A stretch of 38,216 bases of DNA from Actinomycetota bacterium (GCA_019348255.1 JAHWJU010000010.1:1-38216), one strand, 5' to 3'. Shown: positions 22,971-31,268, counted from the stretch's first letter. Program-made: numbers and translations. The notes: generated by a model not told the origin, from the sequence alone.

Positions 22971-23452
22971 GAACCGCCCTCTGTCCGGGCTCGTTCGACC
23001 CACCCACCAACGGACACCTCGACATCTTCGAGACGGCGGCGCGCCTTTTCGACCACCTCGTCGTGGCCCCCATCCGCAATCCGGGCAAGGGGACGCCCCT
23101 GTTCAGCATCGATGAGCGGGTGGAGATGCTGTGCGACACCCTCTGCCACCTCGACAACGTGAAGGTGGTGGCGATGGCCAAGCTGACCGTGGACGTGGCC
23201 CGCGACGTGGGCGCCGACGTGATCGTGAAGGGCCTTCGGGTGGCGTCGGACTTCGAGTACGAGCTACAGCAGGCGCAGATGAACAAGGCCATCTCCGGCA
23301 TCGAGACCGTGTTCCTGCCCTCCACCTCGCAGAGCTCGTTCATCGCCAGCTCGCTCATCCGCCAGATCGCCCAGTTCGGCGGGGCCGCCCGGGTGCACTC
23401 CATGGTGCCGGACGTGGTGGCCCGAAGACTGCTGGAGAAGTTCCCGGCGTGA
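22967..23452 (+). CDS. coaD: Phosphopantetheine adenylyltransferase
   Basis: A 161-residue cytoplasmic enzyme that joins ATP and 4'-phosphopantetheine to make dephospho-CoA, the penultimate step of CoA synthesis. The nucleotidyltransferase signature is 'CPGSFDPPTNGH' with T14-N-G-H17. 'VKGLRVASDFEYELQQAQMN' and 'STSQSSFIASSLIRQIA' (the I-S-S-x-x-I-R motif) are also diagnostic. Length is exactly typical. GTG 22967 overlaps the rsmD stop, and its own stop overlaps the next gene; both overlaps are GTGA. Confidence 0.97.
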   Translation: MRTALCPGSFDPPTNGHLDIFETAARLFDHLVVAPIRNPGKGTPLFSIDERVEMLCDTLCHLDNVKVVAMAKLTVDVARDVGADVIVKGLRVASDFEYELQQAQMNKAISGIETVFLPSTSQSSFIASSLIRQIAQFGGAARVHSMVPDVVARRLLEKFPA

Positions 23453-24009
23453 GCGGCTTCGGCGGCAACGCCCACGACGCCATCGACACCGAAACCCTGG
23501 TGCGCCGGGTCATGGAGGTGGTCAGCAACGCCAAGTCCGTCCCGCTCTCGTCGTCGGTGATGGTGACCAAGGACGAGGTCCTCGAGCTCCTCGAAGACGC
23601 GCTGGAGCGCCTGCCCGACGAGCTGCGCCAGGCCCGGTGGATGCTCAAGGAGCGGGAGCAGTTCCTCTCCAAGGTGGCCCGTGAGGGCGACGACATCCTG
23701 GAGGCGGCCCGCGTTCGGGCAGAGCGGATGGTCGAGCGCCAGGAGATCGTGAGGGAGGCGCGCCACACGGCTCAGCGGGTGGTGGAGAGCGCAAGGGAGG
23801 AGGCACGCCGGCTTCGCCTGGAAGCCGAGGACTACTGCGACCAGAAGCTGGCCGCCTTCGAGATCGTGCTGGAGCGGACGCTGAGGACGGCCAGAGGCGG
23901 CCGCGAGAAGCTGCGGGTCACACCGGCGCCGGCCGACCGTCCGGAAGTGACTCTGAGTCAGGAAGAAGACGAGTCCTCCGAAGCGTTCTTCGACCAGGAC
24001 AAGACCTGA
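23449..24009 (+). CDS. Coiled-coil DivIVA-like protein, probable SepIVA counterpart
   Basis: A 186-residue cytoplasmic protein. After a short N-terminus ('TETLVRRVMEVVSNAKSVPLSSSVMVTKDEVLELLEDAL') it is almost wholly charged helix with heptad spacing from about residue 42 to 150. There is then a disordered acidic tail ending 'SSEAFFDQDKT'. In mycobacteria the gene at this position, between coaD and the DUF177 gene, encodes SepIVA, a DivIVA-domain septation factor. The 'VPLSSSVMVTKDEVLELLEDALERLPDEL' stretch fits that family's N-terminus. Assignment therefore rests on synteny plus coiled-coil architecture. Automatic tools may label it ATP synthase subunit b, which is only coiled-coil resemblance. 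GTG 23449 overlaps the coaD stop as GTGA. Confidence 0.8.
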   Translation: MSGFGGNAHDAIDTETLVRRVMEVVSNAKSVPLSSSVMVTKDEVLELLEDALERLPDELRQARWMLKEREQFLSKVAREGDDILEAARVRAERMVERQEIVREARHTAQRVVESAREEARRLRLEAEDYCDQKLAAFEIVLERTLRTARGGREKLRVTPAPADRPEVTLSQEEDESSEAFFDQDKT

Positions 24010-24038
24010 TCCATCCCTCGCCGATCGGGGGCGCCCAG

Positions 24039-24539
24039 ATGAAGAACCCCTTCCGCGTCAACGTCTCGATGATCCTGCGCAGCGGCGAGGTTCGCCGGGA
24101 GGTACGCCGCGCCGAGATCGCCGACCTGTTCGTCACAGGAAGCGAGGTGCCGGTCGGGACGGAGGTCGAGGTGGACCTGGCGCTGGCACCCGTCGGTCAG
24201 GCGGTGGAGGCGACAGGGACGGTGCGGGCCCGGTGGCAGGGCGACTGCCGCCGCTGCCTGCGCCGCGTGGCGGGGTCCCTCGAGGGGGTGGTGCGCGAGG
24301 TCTTCGAGGAGGGCCACGAGGAGGGCGAGACCTACCCCCTCCGCCACGACGAGATCGACCTCGAGCCGCTGGCGCGCGATGCTGTGCTGCTCGAGTTGCC
24401 CCAGGCACCCCTCTGCCAGGAGGATTGTCTGGGCCTCTGCCCCGATTGCGGGGTCGATCGCAACTCGGGCCCCTGCTCGTGCGCTCCACCCCCCGACCCC
24501 CGGTGGGCGGTGCTCGACGAGCTGCGCGACGGCGACTGA
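24039..24539 (+). CDS. yceD: DUF177 (YceD) family protein
   Basis: A 166-residue protein of the DUF177/YceD family, whose gene precedes rpmF in most bacteria and is linked to 23S rRNA or L32 accumulation. Two beta-rich segments ('EVEVDLALAPVGQAVEATGTVRARWQGDCRRCL') are followed by 'DLEPLARDAVLLELPQAPLCQEDCLGLCPDCGVDRNSGPC', the family hallmark with a CxxxC-x3-CxxCG zinc-ribbon-like cluster. An earlier CRRC pair in 'GDCRRCLRR' completes the cysteine set. ATG 24039 is preceded by a G-rich stretch (GGGGGC) about 6 bases upstream. It is followed 17 bases later by rpmF, as expected. Confidence 0.93.
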   Translation: MKNPFRVNVSMILRSGEVRREVRRAEIADLFVTGSEVPVGTEVEVDLALAPVGQAVEATGTVRARWQGDCRRCLRRVAGSLEGVVREVFEEGHEEGETYPLRHDEIDLEPLARDAVLLELPQAPLCQEDCLGLCPDCGVDRNSGPCSCAPPPDPRWAVLDELRDGD

Positions 24540-24556
24540 GAAAGAGCTAGATCACC

Positions 24557-24736
24557 ATGGCAGTCCCCAAGAAGAAGACCTCGAAGGCGAAGAGCCGCAG
24601 CCGCCGGGCCTCCAACTGGAGGCTCTCGGCGCCGCCCCGCAGCGTGTGCCCGCAGTGCACCCAGGCCAAGCTCCCTCACGTGGTCTGCCCGAACTGCGGG
24701 TGGTACGGCGGCCGCCAGGCCATCGACGTCGATTAG
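24557..24736 (+). CDS. rpmF: 50S ribosomal protein bL32
   Basis: A 59-residue ribosomal protein (MAVPKKKTSKAKSRSRRASNW...AIDVD) translated by eye. The lysine-rich start 'AVPKKKTSKAKSRSRR' is the L32 signature. 'CPQC' and 'CPNC' form the four-cysteine zinc ribbon of the C+ form, as in bL28 of this window. A purine-rich GAAAGAG sits about 10 bases before ATG 24557. The order DUF177-rpmF-plsX is the widely conserved head of the fatty-acid/phospholipid cluster. The stop is 22 bases before the plsX start. Confidence 0.96.
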   Translation: MAVPKKKTSKAKSRSRRASNWRLSAPPRSVCPQCTQAKLPHVVCPNCGWYGGRQAIDVD

Positions 24737-24758
24737 CACCGCGGCCCTGGTTCCACCG

Positions 24759-25730
24759 GTGCTTCCCATCGCGGTCGACGCCCTGGGAGGTGACCGGGCG
24801 CCGGGGGCCATCGTCGCCGGCGCCGCAGAGGCGGCCGCTTCGGGCATCCCGGTCGTCCTGGTGGGCGACCCTGGACGCATCGGCGACCCACAGGGGCTCG
24901 AGGTGGTCCCCTGCGGTGAAGTGATCGACATGCATGAAGACGGCGCCCGCGCCGTCCGCCGGAAGAAGGATTCGTCGTTGGTGGTGGCGGCCGAGCTCGT
25001 CCGCGACGGGCGGGCCTCGGCCATGCTCAGCGCCGGCAACACCGGCGCCACCGTCACCGCCGCGCTGCTGCGGATGGGGCGGCTGCGGGGCGTCAGCCGG
25101 CCGGCGATCGCGACGCCCATCCCCGTCCCCGGCTCCACCCCGACGGTCCTCCTCGACGCCGGCGCCAATGCCTCGGTGCAGCCGGAGTGGCTGGTCCAGT
25201 TCGCCCAGATGGGCAGCGCCTACGCCCGCGCCCGCTACGACATCGACAAGCCCAGAGTCGCCCTTCTGAACATCGGCGAGGAGCCCTCGAAGGGCAACGA
25301 GCTGGCCAAGGAGGCCTATGGCCTGCTGCGGGAGGCGGTCGGGATCGACTTCGTCGGAAACGTCGAGGGTCATGACCTGCTGAGTGACGAGGTGGACGTG
25401 GTGGTCACCGACGGGTTCACCGGCAACATCGCCCTCAAGACCCTGGAGGGCGGCATGAGGTTCCTCCGCGATGCGGTGTTCGCGATCATGGGGAGCACGG
25501 AGGAAGCGGTGGCTGCGTCGCGGACGCTGCTGCCGTTGCTGCTCCCGCTGGCCGAGGAGCTCGACGCCGACTCCCACGGGGGCGCCATGACCCTGGGCGT
25601 CAACGGCGTCTGCATCATCAGCCACGGCTCGTCTTCGCCGGGAGCCATCCTCAATGCCGTGAAAGTGGCGCGGGACATGGTCGAACAGGGGCTCGTCGGC
25701 AGTCTCCGCCAAGCCGTCTCCCCCGACTGA
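24759..25730 (+). CDS. plsX: Acyl-ACP:phosphate acyltransferase
   Basis: A 323-residue peripheral enzyme that makes acyl-phosphate from acyl-ACP for glycerolipid synthesis. The N-terminus 'LPIAVDALGGDRAPGAIVAGA' is the PlsX hallmark (usual form MDAMGGDxAP). 'SAGNTGATVTAALLRMGRLRGVSRPAI', 'VLLDAGANA', 'KPRVALLNIGEEPSKGNEL', 'VVTDGFTGNIALKTLEG' and 'SHGSSSPGAILNAV' follow in family order. GTG 24759 is the only start that keeps the conserved N-terminus without long extension. No promoter hexamer is seen nearby, so it is probably co-transcribed with rpmF. A 106-base gap with its own promoter signals separates it from acpP. Confidence 0.95.
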   Translation: MLPIAVDALGGDRAPGAIVAGAAEAAASGIPVVLVGDPGRIGDPQGLEVVPCGEVIDMHEDGARAVRRKKDSSLVVAAELVRDGRASAMLSAGNTGATVTAALLRMGRLRGVSRPAIATPIPVPGSTPTVLLDAGANASVQPEWLVQFAQMGSAYARARYDIDKPRVALLNIGEEPSKGNELAKEAYGLLREAVGIDFVGNVEGHDLLSDEVDVVVTDGFTGNIALKTLEGGMRFLRDAVFAIMGSTEEAVAASRTLLPLLLPLAEELDADSHGGAMTLGVNGVCIISHGSSSPGAILNAVKVARDMVEQGLVGSLRQAVSPD

Positions 25731-25761
25731 GCGCCTCCCACCCTTAGCGTCGTTCATCACG

Positions 25762-25780
25762 GCCACGATCGGATCGTGGC
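25762..25780. promoter_or_regulatory. Perfect 19-base palindrome at the acpP promoter, candidate operator
   Basis: GCCACGATC-G-GATCGTGGC: nine-base perfect arms around one central base. The loop is too small for an RNA hairpin, which favours a dimeric DNA-binding protein. It ends 7 bases before the TATGAT hexamer and therefore covers the -35 region. The next gene is acpP. No regulator is identified. Confidence 0.5.
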
Positions 25781-25787
25781 GGTCGTC

Positions 25788-25793
25788 TATGAT
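25788..25793 (+). promoter_or_regulatory. Candidate -10 element, acpP
   Basis: TATGAT, the closest match to TATAAT in the window. It lies 10 bases before in-frame ATG 25804 and 43 bases before ATG 25837. Confidence 0.55.
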
Positions 25794-25836
25794 CCGCCGC
25801 GATATGCCGGCCGAAACCCATGTAGAACGAGGCCCC

Positions 25837-26100
25837 ATGGATCGCGGCGAGGTCTTCGAGTTGATCCGCGACCGCTTGGCGGACATCTTGGAGGTCGAGC
25901 CGTCGACCATCTCCGAAGGGGCCTCCTTCTCCGACGATCTCGATGCCGACTCGCTCGCGCTCATCGAGCTCGTCGAGGCGCTGGAGGAAGAGCTGGGTGA
26001 GCGATCAGTGGGGTTTCGGATCGACGACGAGGACCTCGAGGACCTGAAGACGGTGAGGGATGCCGTCGACTACGTGGTCGCCAAGCTCGAGGCCGGCTGA
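25837..26100 (+). CDS. acpP: Acyl carrier protein
   Basis: An 87-residue acidic, four-helix carrier protein. The 4'-phosphopantetheine attachment Ser lies in 'DLDADSLALIELVEALEE' (usual form D-S-L). Helix 1 is 'EVFELIRDRLADILEV' and the last part 'DDEDLEDLKTVRDAVDYVVAKL' is canonical. ATG 25837 gives a normal-length ACP and has a GAGG 4 bases upstream. However, the promoter hexamer sits exactly 10 bases before ATG 25804, the leaderless spacing seen elsewhere, which would add 11 residues (MPAETHVERGP). Its partner genes plsX and rnc flank it as in many bacteria. It would carry acyl chains for fatty-acid and phospholipid synthesis. The palindrome upstream suggests regulation separate from plsX. 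Confidence 0.93.
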   Translation: MDRGEVFELIRDRLADILEVEPSTISEGASFSDDLDADSLALIELVEALEEELGERSVGFRIDDEDLEDLKTVRDAVDYVVAKLEAG

Positions 26101-26164
26101 CCCCGGCGAACCGCTGCTGCCGGCCCCAGACGTCCCCGACCGCCCCTCGCCTCCGGGCGCGGGT

Positions 26165-26893
26165 GTGGACATCCTGATGCAGCGCCTGGGCCGGAGCTTC
26201 GTCGACGCCGACCTGTTGGCCCGCGCCCTCGCCCACCGCTCCTGGTGCGCGGAGACGGAGGGCGCGTTGTCGAACGAGCGCCTCGAGTTCCTGGGCGACG
26301 CCGTGCTCGGGCTGGTCGTGACCGACCACCTCTTCCGCTCCTATCCGGACCTGCCGGAGGGCGAGCTGGCCAAGGTGCGGGCCTCGCTGGTGAACTCCGA
26401 GGCACTGGCGGAGGTGGCGGCGGAGATCGAGCTGGGATCGTTCCTGCTCCTGGGAAAGGGCGAGGCTGCCTCCGGCGGCCGGGAGAAGCCATCGATCCTG
26501 TCCGACGCCATGGAGGCCGTCATCGGCGCCGTCTACATCGACGGTGGCTGGCTGGCGGCAGCCGAGTTGATCATGCGCCTGCTGGCCGAACGCATCGACG
26601 AGGCGGCCGCCGGCCCTGGCGGCCAGGACTACAAGACCCGCCTGCAGGAGCTGGCCGCACGCCGGTTCGACCAGCTGCCCCGTTACACCGTGCTGGACGA
26701 GGGGCCGGACCATGCGAAGCGCTTCTTCGCCACCGTCTTTTTGGCCGGTCGCGAGCGGGGGCGGGGCGAAGGCCGTTCGAAGAAGCAGGCCGAGCAGGGG
26801 GCGGCCCGCGCCGCGTGGACGGAGCTCCAACGACAGATCACAGAGGAGCTGGCCGCCTCCAACGAGGTGATCGGCAGCGGCGGCGACGGCTGA
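26165..26893 (+). CDS. rnc: Ribonuclease III
   Basis: A 242-residue dsRNA endonuclease that processes rRNA precursors and structured mRNAs. The catalytic signature NERLEFLGDAVLG holds the Mg-binding Glu and Asp (residues 37-49), and a second acidic site lies in 'SDAMEAVIGAVYIDGG'. The C-terminal dsRNA-binding domain runs from 'DYKTRLQELAARRFDQLPRY' to 'SKKQAEQGAARAAW'. Length is typical. GTG 26165 is preferred because it gives 'MDILMQRLGRSF', the normal N-terminus. The in-frame ATG at 26060 lies inside acpP and adds a Pro-rich string; ATG 26177 is also possible. The 64-base gap after acpP has no promoter hexamer. mutM follows after one base. Confidence 0.95.
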   Translation: MDILMQRLGRSFVDADLLARALAHRSWCAETEGALSNERLEFLGDAVLGLVVTDHLFRSYPDLPEGELAKVRASLVNSEALAEVAAEIELGSFLLLGKGEAASGGREKPSILSDAMEAVIGAVYIDGGWLAAAELIMRLLAERIDEAAAGPGGQDYKTRLQELAARRFDQLPRYTVLDEGPDHAKRFFATVFLAGRERGRGEGRSKKQAEQGAARAAWTELQRQITEELAASNEVIGSGGDG

Positions 26894-26894
26894 G

Positions 26895-27734
26895 GTGCCC
26901 GAGCTCCCCGAGGTCGAGACGATCCGCCGCGATCTGGAAAAGGAGGTCGTAGGCCGGCGGGTGAAGACGGTGGAGGTGAGCGGGAAGCGCTCGATCCGGC
27001 GGCATCCCCACCCAGAGGAGTTCACGAGCCGGGTCGAGGGGCGCAAGATCGTCGGCATCGACCGGAAGGGCAAGTACCTCCTCGTGCGGTTGGAGGGCGG
27101 TGACGTCATGGTCGTCCATCTGGGGATGAGCGGGCAGCTCCTGTGGTCGAAGACGGGGCGGGATCCACGTGAGAAGCACACCCACCTCGTGTTCGTGTTC
27201 ACCCAGGGTGGAGAGCTGCGCTTCGTCGACCCCCGGACCTTCGGCGAGCTGTTCGTCACCACCCCCGACGAACTGATGGCCGCGGTGCCCGAGCTGGCCC
27301 ATCTGGGCTTCGACCCCCTCGAGCAGGTGATGAGCTGGACGGCGTTCGGCGAGATGCTCCATGCCAAGCACCGCAAGCTCAAAGAGCTGCTGATGGACCA
27401 GAAGTTCCTGGCCGGCATCGGCAACATCTACTCCGACGAGATCCTCTGGGCCGCCGGCCTCCGCTACGACCGGTCGTCCGACTCCCTGACCTCCCAGGAG
27501 ATCCGGCGCCTGTCGCGGGCCATCACCGAGACGCTCCACGACGCCGTCAAGCACCGCGGCTCTTCGCTCTCCGACGAGCAGTACCGCGACCTTTTCGGGG
27601 CGGTGGGGGACTACTCCAGCCAGCACAAGGTGTACGACCGCGAAGGTCAGCCCTGCCGACGGTGTCGCAGCCCGATCGCTCGCATAAAGCTGAGTGGGCG
27701 CTCGCACTTCCTCTGCCAGCAGTGCCAGGTGTAG
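26895..27734 (+). CDS. mutM: Formamidopyrimidine-DNA glycosylase
   Basis: A 279-residue base-excision repair enzyme that removes 8-oxoguanine and formamidopyrimidines and nicks the abasic site. The N-terminus PELPEVETIRRDL carries the catalytic Pro2 and Glu3 after Met removal. Lys in 'DRKGKYLLV' and 'MSGQLL' are family residues, and 'LLMDQKFLAGIGNIYSDEILWAAGL' is the helix-two-turn-helix. The C-terminal zinc finger is 'CRRCRSPIARIKLSGRSHFLCQQCQ', where Arg in 'GRS' contacts the lesion strand. GTG 26895 follows the rnc stop by one base. The rnc-mutM-smc order is the mycobacterial one. Confidence 0.96.
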   Translation: MPELPEVETIRRDLEKEVVGRRVKTVEVSGKRSIRRHPHPEEFTSRVEGRKIVGIDRKGKYLLVRLEGGDVMVVHLGMSGQLLWSKTGRDPREKHTHLVFVFTQGGELRFVDPRTFGELFVTTPDELMAAVPELAHLGFDPLEQVMSWTAFGEMLHAKHRKLKELLMDQKFLAGIGNIYSDEILWAAGLRYDRSSDSLTSQEIRRLSRAITETLHDAVKHRGSSLSDEQYRDLFGAVGDYSSQHKVYDREGQPCRRCRSPIARIKLSGRSHFLCQQCQV

Positions 27735-27768
27735 TCCGCGAGTCCCCCGGATGCGCCCGGCACGCCGG

Positions 27769-27774
27769 TAGCCT
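27769..27774 (+). promoter_or_regulatory. Candidate -10 element, smc (leaderless layout)
   Basis: TAGCCT, ending 9 bases before GTG 27784. There is no Shine-Dalgarno between. Confidence 0.55.
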
Positions 27775-27783
27775 CGACACACC

Positions 27784-30700
27784 GTGTTCCTGAAGTCGCT
27801 CACCCTGAAGGGCTTCAAGTCCTTCGCCGAGACCACCACCCTCGGCTTCGAACCTGGCATCACCGTGGTCGTGGGGCCGAACGGCAGTGGCAAGTCCAAC
27901 GTCGTCGATGCCGTTGCATGGGTTCTCGGCGCGCAGGGACCGCGCACGATGCGGGGATCGAAGATGGAAGACGTCATCTTCGCCGGATCGGCCAACCGTC
28001 CCGCGCTCGGCCGGGCCGAGGTCAGCCTGACCATCGACAACGGCGCCGGCTTGCTCGACATCGGCTTCTCCGAGGTCACGATCACCCGGACCCTGTTCCG
28101 CAGCGGCGACAGTGAGTACGCCATCAACGGCGTGCCTTGCCGCCTGCTCGACATCCAGGAACTGCTCTCGGATTCCGGGGTCGGCCGCCAGCAGCACGTG
28201 ATCGTCAGCCAGGGCCAGATCGACGGGGTGCTCAATGCCCGGCCCGAGGACCGGCGCCTGATCATCGAGGAGGCGGCCGGCGTCCTCAAGTACCGCAAGC
28301 GGCGCGAGAAGGCCCAGCGCCGACTGGAGGGAACCGAGGCGAACCTCATGCGGCTTCAGGACCTCTTGCGGGAGGTGCGCCGCCAGCTCCGACCCCTCGA
28401 ACGCCAAGCCGATGCGGCCCGCCGCCACGGCGCGGTGGTGGAGGAGCTCGCAGGGTTGAGGCTCCACCTCGCCGGCCGCCACATCGCCGCCCTGCATGCG
28501 CGGCTCGAGGCTGCCGCCGGCGCGCGGTCGCAGTTGGCCCGGGGGGAGGCCGAGCTCGAGGTGAGGCTCGCCCACCTCGACCGGTCCGTGGCCGCGCTCG
28601 AGGCTGCCCTGGCAGCCCGAGGTAAGGGCGACCTCTCCGACGCCCTCGTGCGGTTCGAGAGCATCGCCGAGCGGGCCCGGGGATTGGCGGCGGTGCTGCT
28701 CGAACGGCGGCGGGGAATCGAGCGGGAGCGGAGAGCCTCCGTCGACCAGGCGGTGATCGCCAGCCTCGAGTCGGATTTCGCCCGGCTGCGTCACGAGTTG
28801 GAGGATCTCGACGTCGAGGCAGCCCAGCTCACACCGGCCGCGGCCCAGCTGACCGCGGCCGAGGCCGACCTTGCCGCCGCCCGGTCCGCCTTCGCAGCCG
28901 AGTGGGGCGAGGGCGCGCCCGCGGTGGCGACCGACCGGTCGGCGGAGTTGCGGGGGGAGCTGGTGGCGCTTCAGGGCGCGGCGGCCCGGGGGTGCGAGGA
29001 GCTCCAGCGTCTGGAGTCGCGGCTGGCGGAGCTGCGGGCCAAGGCGGCTCGCCTGGTCGCGGAGAGGCAACGTCTGCGCGAGGAGCTGGAGGAGGCGGAG
29101 GCTCAGGAGGGGCCCCTGGCGCGGGCGGTCGAGCACGCGGAGGCGTGCCGGCTGGCGGCGGAGGGCCGCCAGGCCGAGGTCGAGGAGGAGCTGCGGCGGG
29201 AAGAGGCGGCCTTCCACGCCTGGACGGCACGGGCGGAGGCACTGGCTCTGGCCGTCGACGAAGCCCGGGCGCGCGCCGGGGCGGAGCGCCTGGCGGCCCT
29301 GTCCGGCGTCGTGGGCACGCTGGTCGACCTGGTGGAGGTGGACCAGGGGTGGGAGCTGGCCTTCGAGGCCGCCGTCGGTGAAGCGATGGCAGCCGTCGTG
29401 GTCGATGGTGTCGTCACCGCCCGCCAGGCGCTGGGCCATCTCCAGGCCCACGAGTCGGTGGGAGCGGTCATGGCCCTCGATTCCGGGGGAGCTGCTGGCT
29501 CCCCGGCCGCTACCCCGTCGGCAGGGGTGCCCGTGCGGTCACACGTGCGGGCCAGCGACCCCCGGGTGGAACGGCTGCTGGACGTGCTGTTGGAGCGGGC
29601 GGTGGCGGTGGAAGGCGGTTGGCCCGAGGCGATCGACCTGGCGCTGCAGAGACCGGAGCTCCTGGTGGTGACCCGTCAGGGCGACCGCTTCGGCGCCACC
29701 GGTTGGCGCACCGGTGCCGCCGGAACCGGAGCTACCGCAGCTGCACTTGAAGAGGCGCGCCGCCATGCTGCGGCCGCCTCGGGTGGCGTCGCGGCCGCCG
29801 ACGAGCGCCAACGGCTGGCCCGAGCCCAGACCGCTGCCGCCCGGGCATCCGAGGCGCTGGCTCTGAGATCACGCGCCGACAACGAGGCCGCTCGACAACG
29901 TGCCTCTTCCGCCCTCGGCCGGGCCGAGGTCGAGGCCGGGGAGACTTTGGCCGAGGCCGAGGCCATGGCGCTGCACCTGGCGGAGGTGACCGGCCGGGTC
30001 GAGCGGGAAGAGGCAAGGGTGGCGGAGCTGGAGGCCGTGTTGCCGGTCATGCAGGCCGAGGAAGCGGCCGGAGCCGACCGGCTGACGGCGATGCAGCGGG
30101 CGGGGGCCCTCCTGGACGAGCAGGCCGCTGCGGTGGCGGCCCTGCGCAGCGACATCGAGGTCCGCGGGGCGCGGCTGGAAGACCGCCGCTCCTACCTCAC
30201 CCGGCGGCTGGGTGAGGTGGACGAGCGCCTGCGGCGAAACGTGCAGCAGCGGGAGGAGGCCGAGCGCAACCGTCACGACCTCGAGCGCCGGGCGGCGGCC
30301 CTGGAGCGGCTGGCTGGTCTGGTCGACCGCCGGCTGGCCACGGTGGTCAGCGGCCTCGAGCGACTCCGGGCCGAACGCCGCCGCCAGTCGGACCAGACGG
30401 GCGCGATCACCGACCGGCTCGACCAGGGGAGACGGGAGCGGCACTCGGTCGAGCGCCAGATGGGCGAGTTGCGCGAGCAGGCCCAGCGAGCCGACCTCGA
30501 AGCCGCAGAGGCGCGCATCCGCCTGGAGCAGGCGGTCGAGGGCTTGCGGCGGGACTTCGACTGCGAGCCGGAGCAGGCGATGAAGTCGCAATGCCCGCCG
30601 CTCCCGCCGGGCGTCACCGCCGAGGGCCGGCTCCGTGAGCTCGAGCGGGAGCTGCGGCTGATGGGTCCGATCAACCCTCTGGCCCTGGAGGAGTTCGCGG

Positions 30701-31263
30701 CGCTCCAGGAGCGTCACGGCTTCCTCGAAGGCCAACTGGAAGACGTGAAGACCACCCGCAGGGACCTGTTCAAGATCATCAGAGCCATCGACCAGGAGAT
30801 CGTCGAGGTCTTCGCCGCTGCCTACGTCGACGTCGCCGAGAACTTCGCCACACTGTTCGGGATGCTCTTCCCGGGCGGAAGCGGGCGGCTCAAGCTGACC
30901 GATCCTGACAACCTCCTCGACACCGGGCTCGAGGTGGAAGCCAGGCCGTCGGGAAAGAACGTGCGCCAGCTGTCGCTGCTGTCGGGTGGCGAGCGCTCCC
31001 TCACCGCCCTCGCCTTCCTGTTCGCGGTGTTCCGCAGCCGGCCCTCCCCCTTCTACCTCATGGACGAGGTCGAAGCGGCCCTGGACGACGTGAACCTCCA
31101 CCGGTTCCTCGATCTCATAGGCGAGTTCCGCCGGGAGGCCCAGCTGGTCATCGTGACCCACCAGAAGCGCACGATGGAGGCAGCCGACTGCCTCTACGGC
31201 GTCACCATGCAGCCCGGGGGATCGAGCCGTGTACTGAGCGAGAAGGTGACAGCCGGCGCCTGA
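27784..31263 (+). CDS. smc: Chromosome segregation/condensin ATPase SMC
   Basis: A 1159-residue SMC protein that compacts and individualises chromosomes as a dimer with ScpA/ScpB. The N-terminal head starts 'FLKSLTLKGFKSFAETT' with Walker A GPNGSGKSN (31-39) and the 'VSQGQIDGVLNARPEDRRLIIEEAAGV' segment. Two long coiled coils (about 165-500 and 650-1010) flank the hinge, which starts near 'LSGVVGTLVDLVEVDQGWELAFEAAVG' (about 505). The C-terminal head has the signature LSGGE (1066-1070) and Walker B FYLMDEVEAALDD (Asp1094, Glu1095), the last Glu being catalytic. The hinge contains an unusual Ala/Gly/Pro-rich insertion ('DSGGAAGSPAATPSAGV'). GTG 27784 fits the hexamer spacing. Confidence 0.97.
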   Translation: MFLKSLTLKGFKSFAETTTLGFEPGITVVVGPNGSGKSNVVDAVAWVLGAQGPRTMRGSKMEDVIFAGSANRPALGRAEVSLTIDNGAGLLDIGFSEVTITRTLFRSGDSEYAINGVPCRLLDIQELLSDSGVGRQQHVIVSQGQIDGVLNARPEDRRLIIEEAAGVLKYRKRREKAQRRLEGTEANLMRLQDLLREVRRQLRPLERQADAARRHGAVVEELAGLRLHLAGRHIAALHARLEAAAGARSQLARGEAELEVRLAHLDRSVAALEAALAARGKGDLSDALVRFESIAERARGLAAVLLERRRGIERERRASVDQAVIASLESDFARLRHELEDLDVEAAQLTPAAAQLTAAEADLAAARSAFAAEWGEGAPAVATDRSAELRGELVALQGAAARGCEELQRLESRLAELRAKAARLVAERQRLREELEEAEAQEGPLARAVEHAEACRLAAEGRQAEVEEELRREEAAFHAWTARAEALALAVDEARARAGAERLAALSGVVGTLVDLVEVDQGWELAFEAAVGEAMAAVVVDGVVTARQALGHLQAHESVGAVMALDSGGAAGSPAATPSAGVPVRSHVRASDPRVERLLDVLLERAVAVEGGWPEAIDLALQRPELLVVTRQGDRFGATGWRTGAAGTGATAAALEEARRHAAAASGGVAAADERQRLARAQTAAARASEALALRSRADNEAARQRASSALGRAEVEAGETLAEAEAMALHLAEVTGRVEREEARVAELEAVLPVMQAEEAAGADRLTAMQRAGALLDEQAAAVAALRSDIEVRGARLEDRRSYLTRRLGEVDERLRRNVQQREEAERNRHDLERRAAALERLAGLVDRRLATVVSGLERLRAERRRQSDQTGAITDRLDQGRRERHSVERQMGELREQAQRADLEAAEARIRLEQAVEGLRRDFDCEPEQAMKSQCPPLPPGVTAEGRLRELERELRLMGPINPLALEEFAALQERHGFLEGQLEDVKTTRRDLFKIIRAIDQEIVEVFAAAYVDVAENFATLFGMLFPGGSGRLKLTDPDNLLDTGLEVEARPSGKNVRQLSLLSGGERSLTALAFLFAVFRSRPSPFYLMDEVEAALDDVNLHRFLDLIGEFRREAQLVIVTHQKRTMEAADCLYGVTMQPGGSSRVLSEKVTAGA

Positions 31264-31268
31264 GCGGC

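Noticed and set aside
23449-24009. ATP synthase subunit b
   Set aside because: There is no N-terminal membrane helix and no atp genes nearby; resemblance is generic coiled coil.
27547-29451. 634-residue minus-strand frame opposite mutM and smc
   Set aside because: It crosses two certain genes and has no coherent domain.
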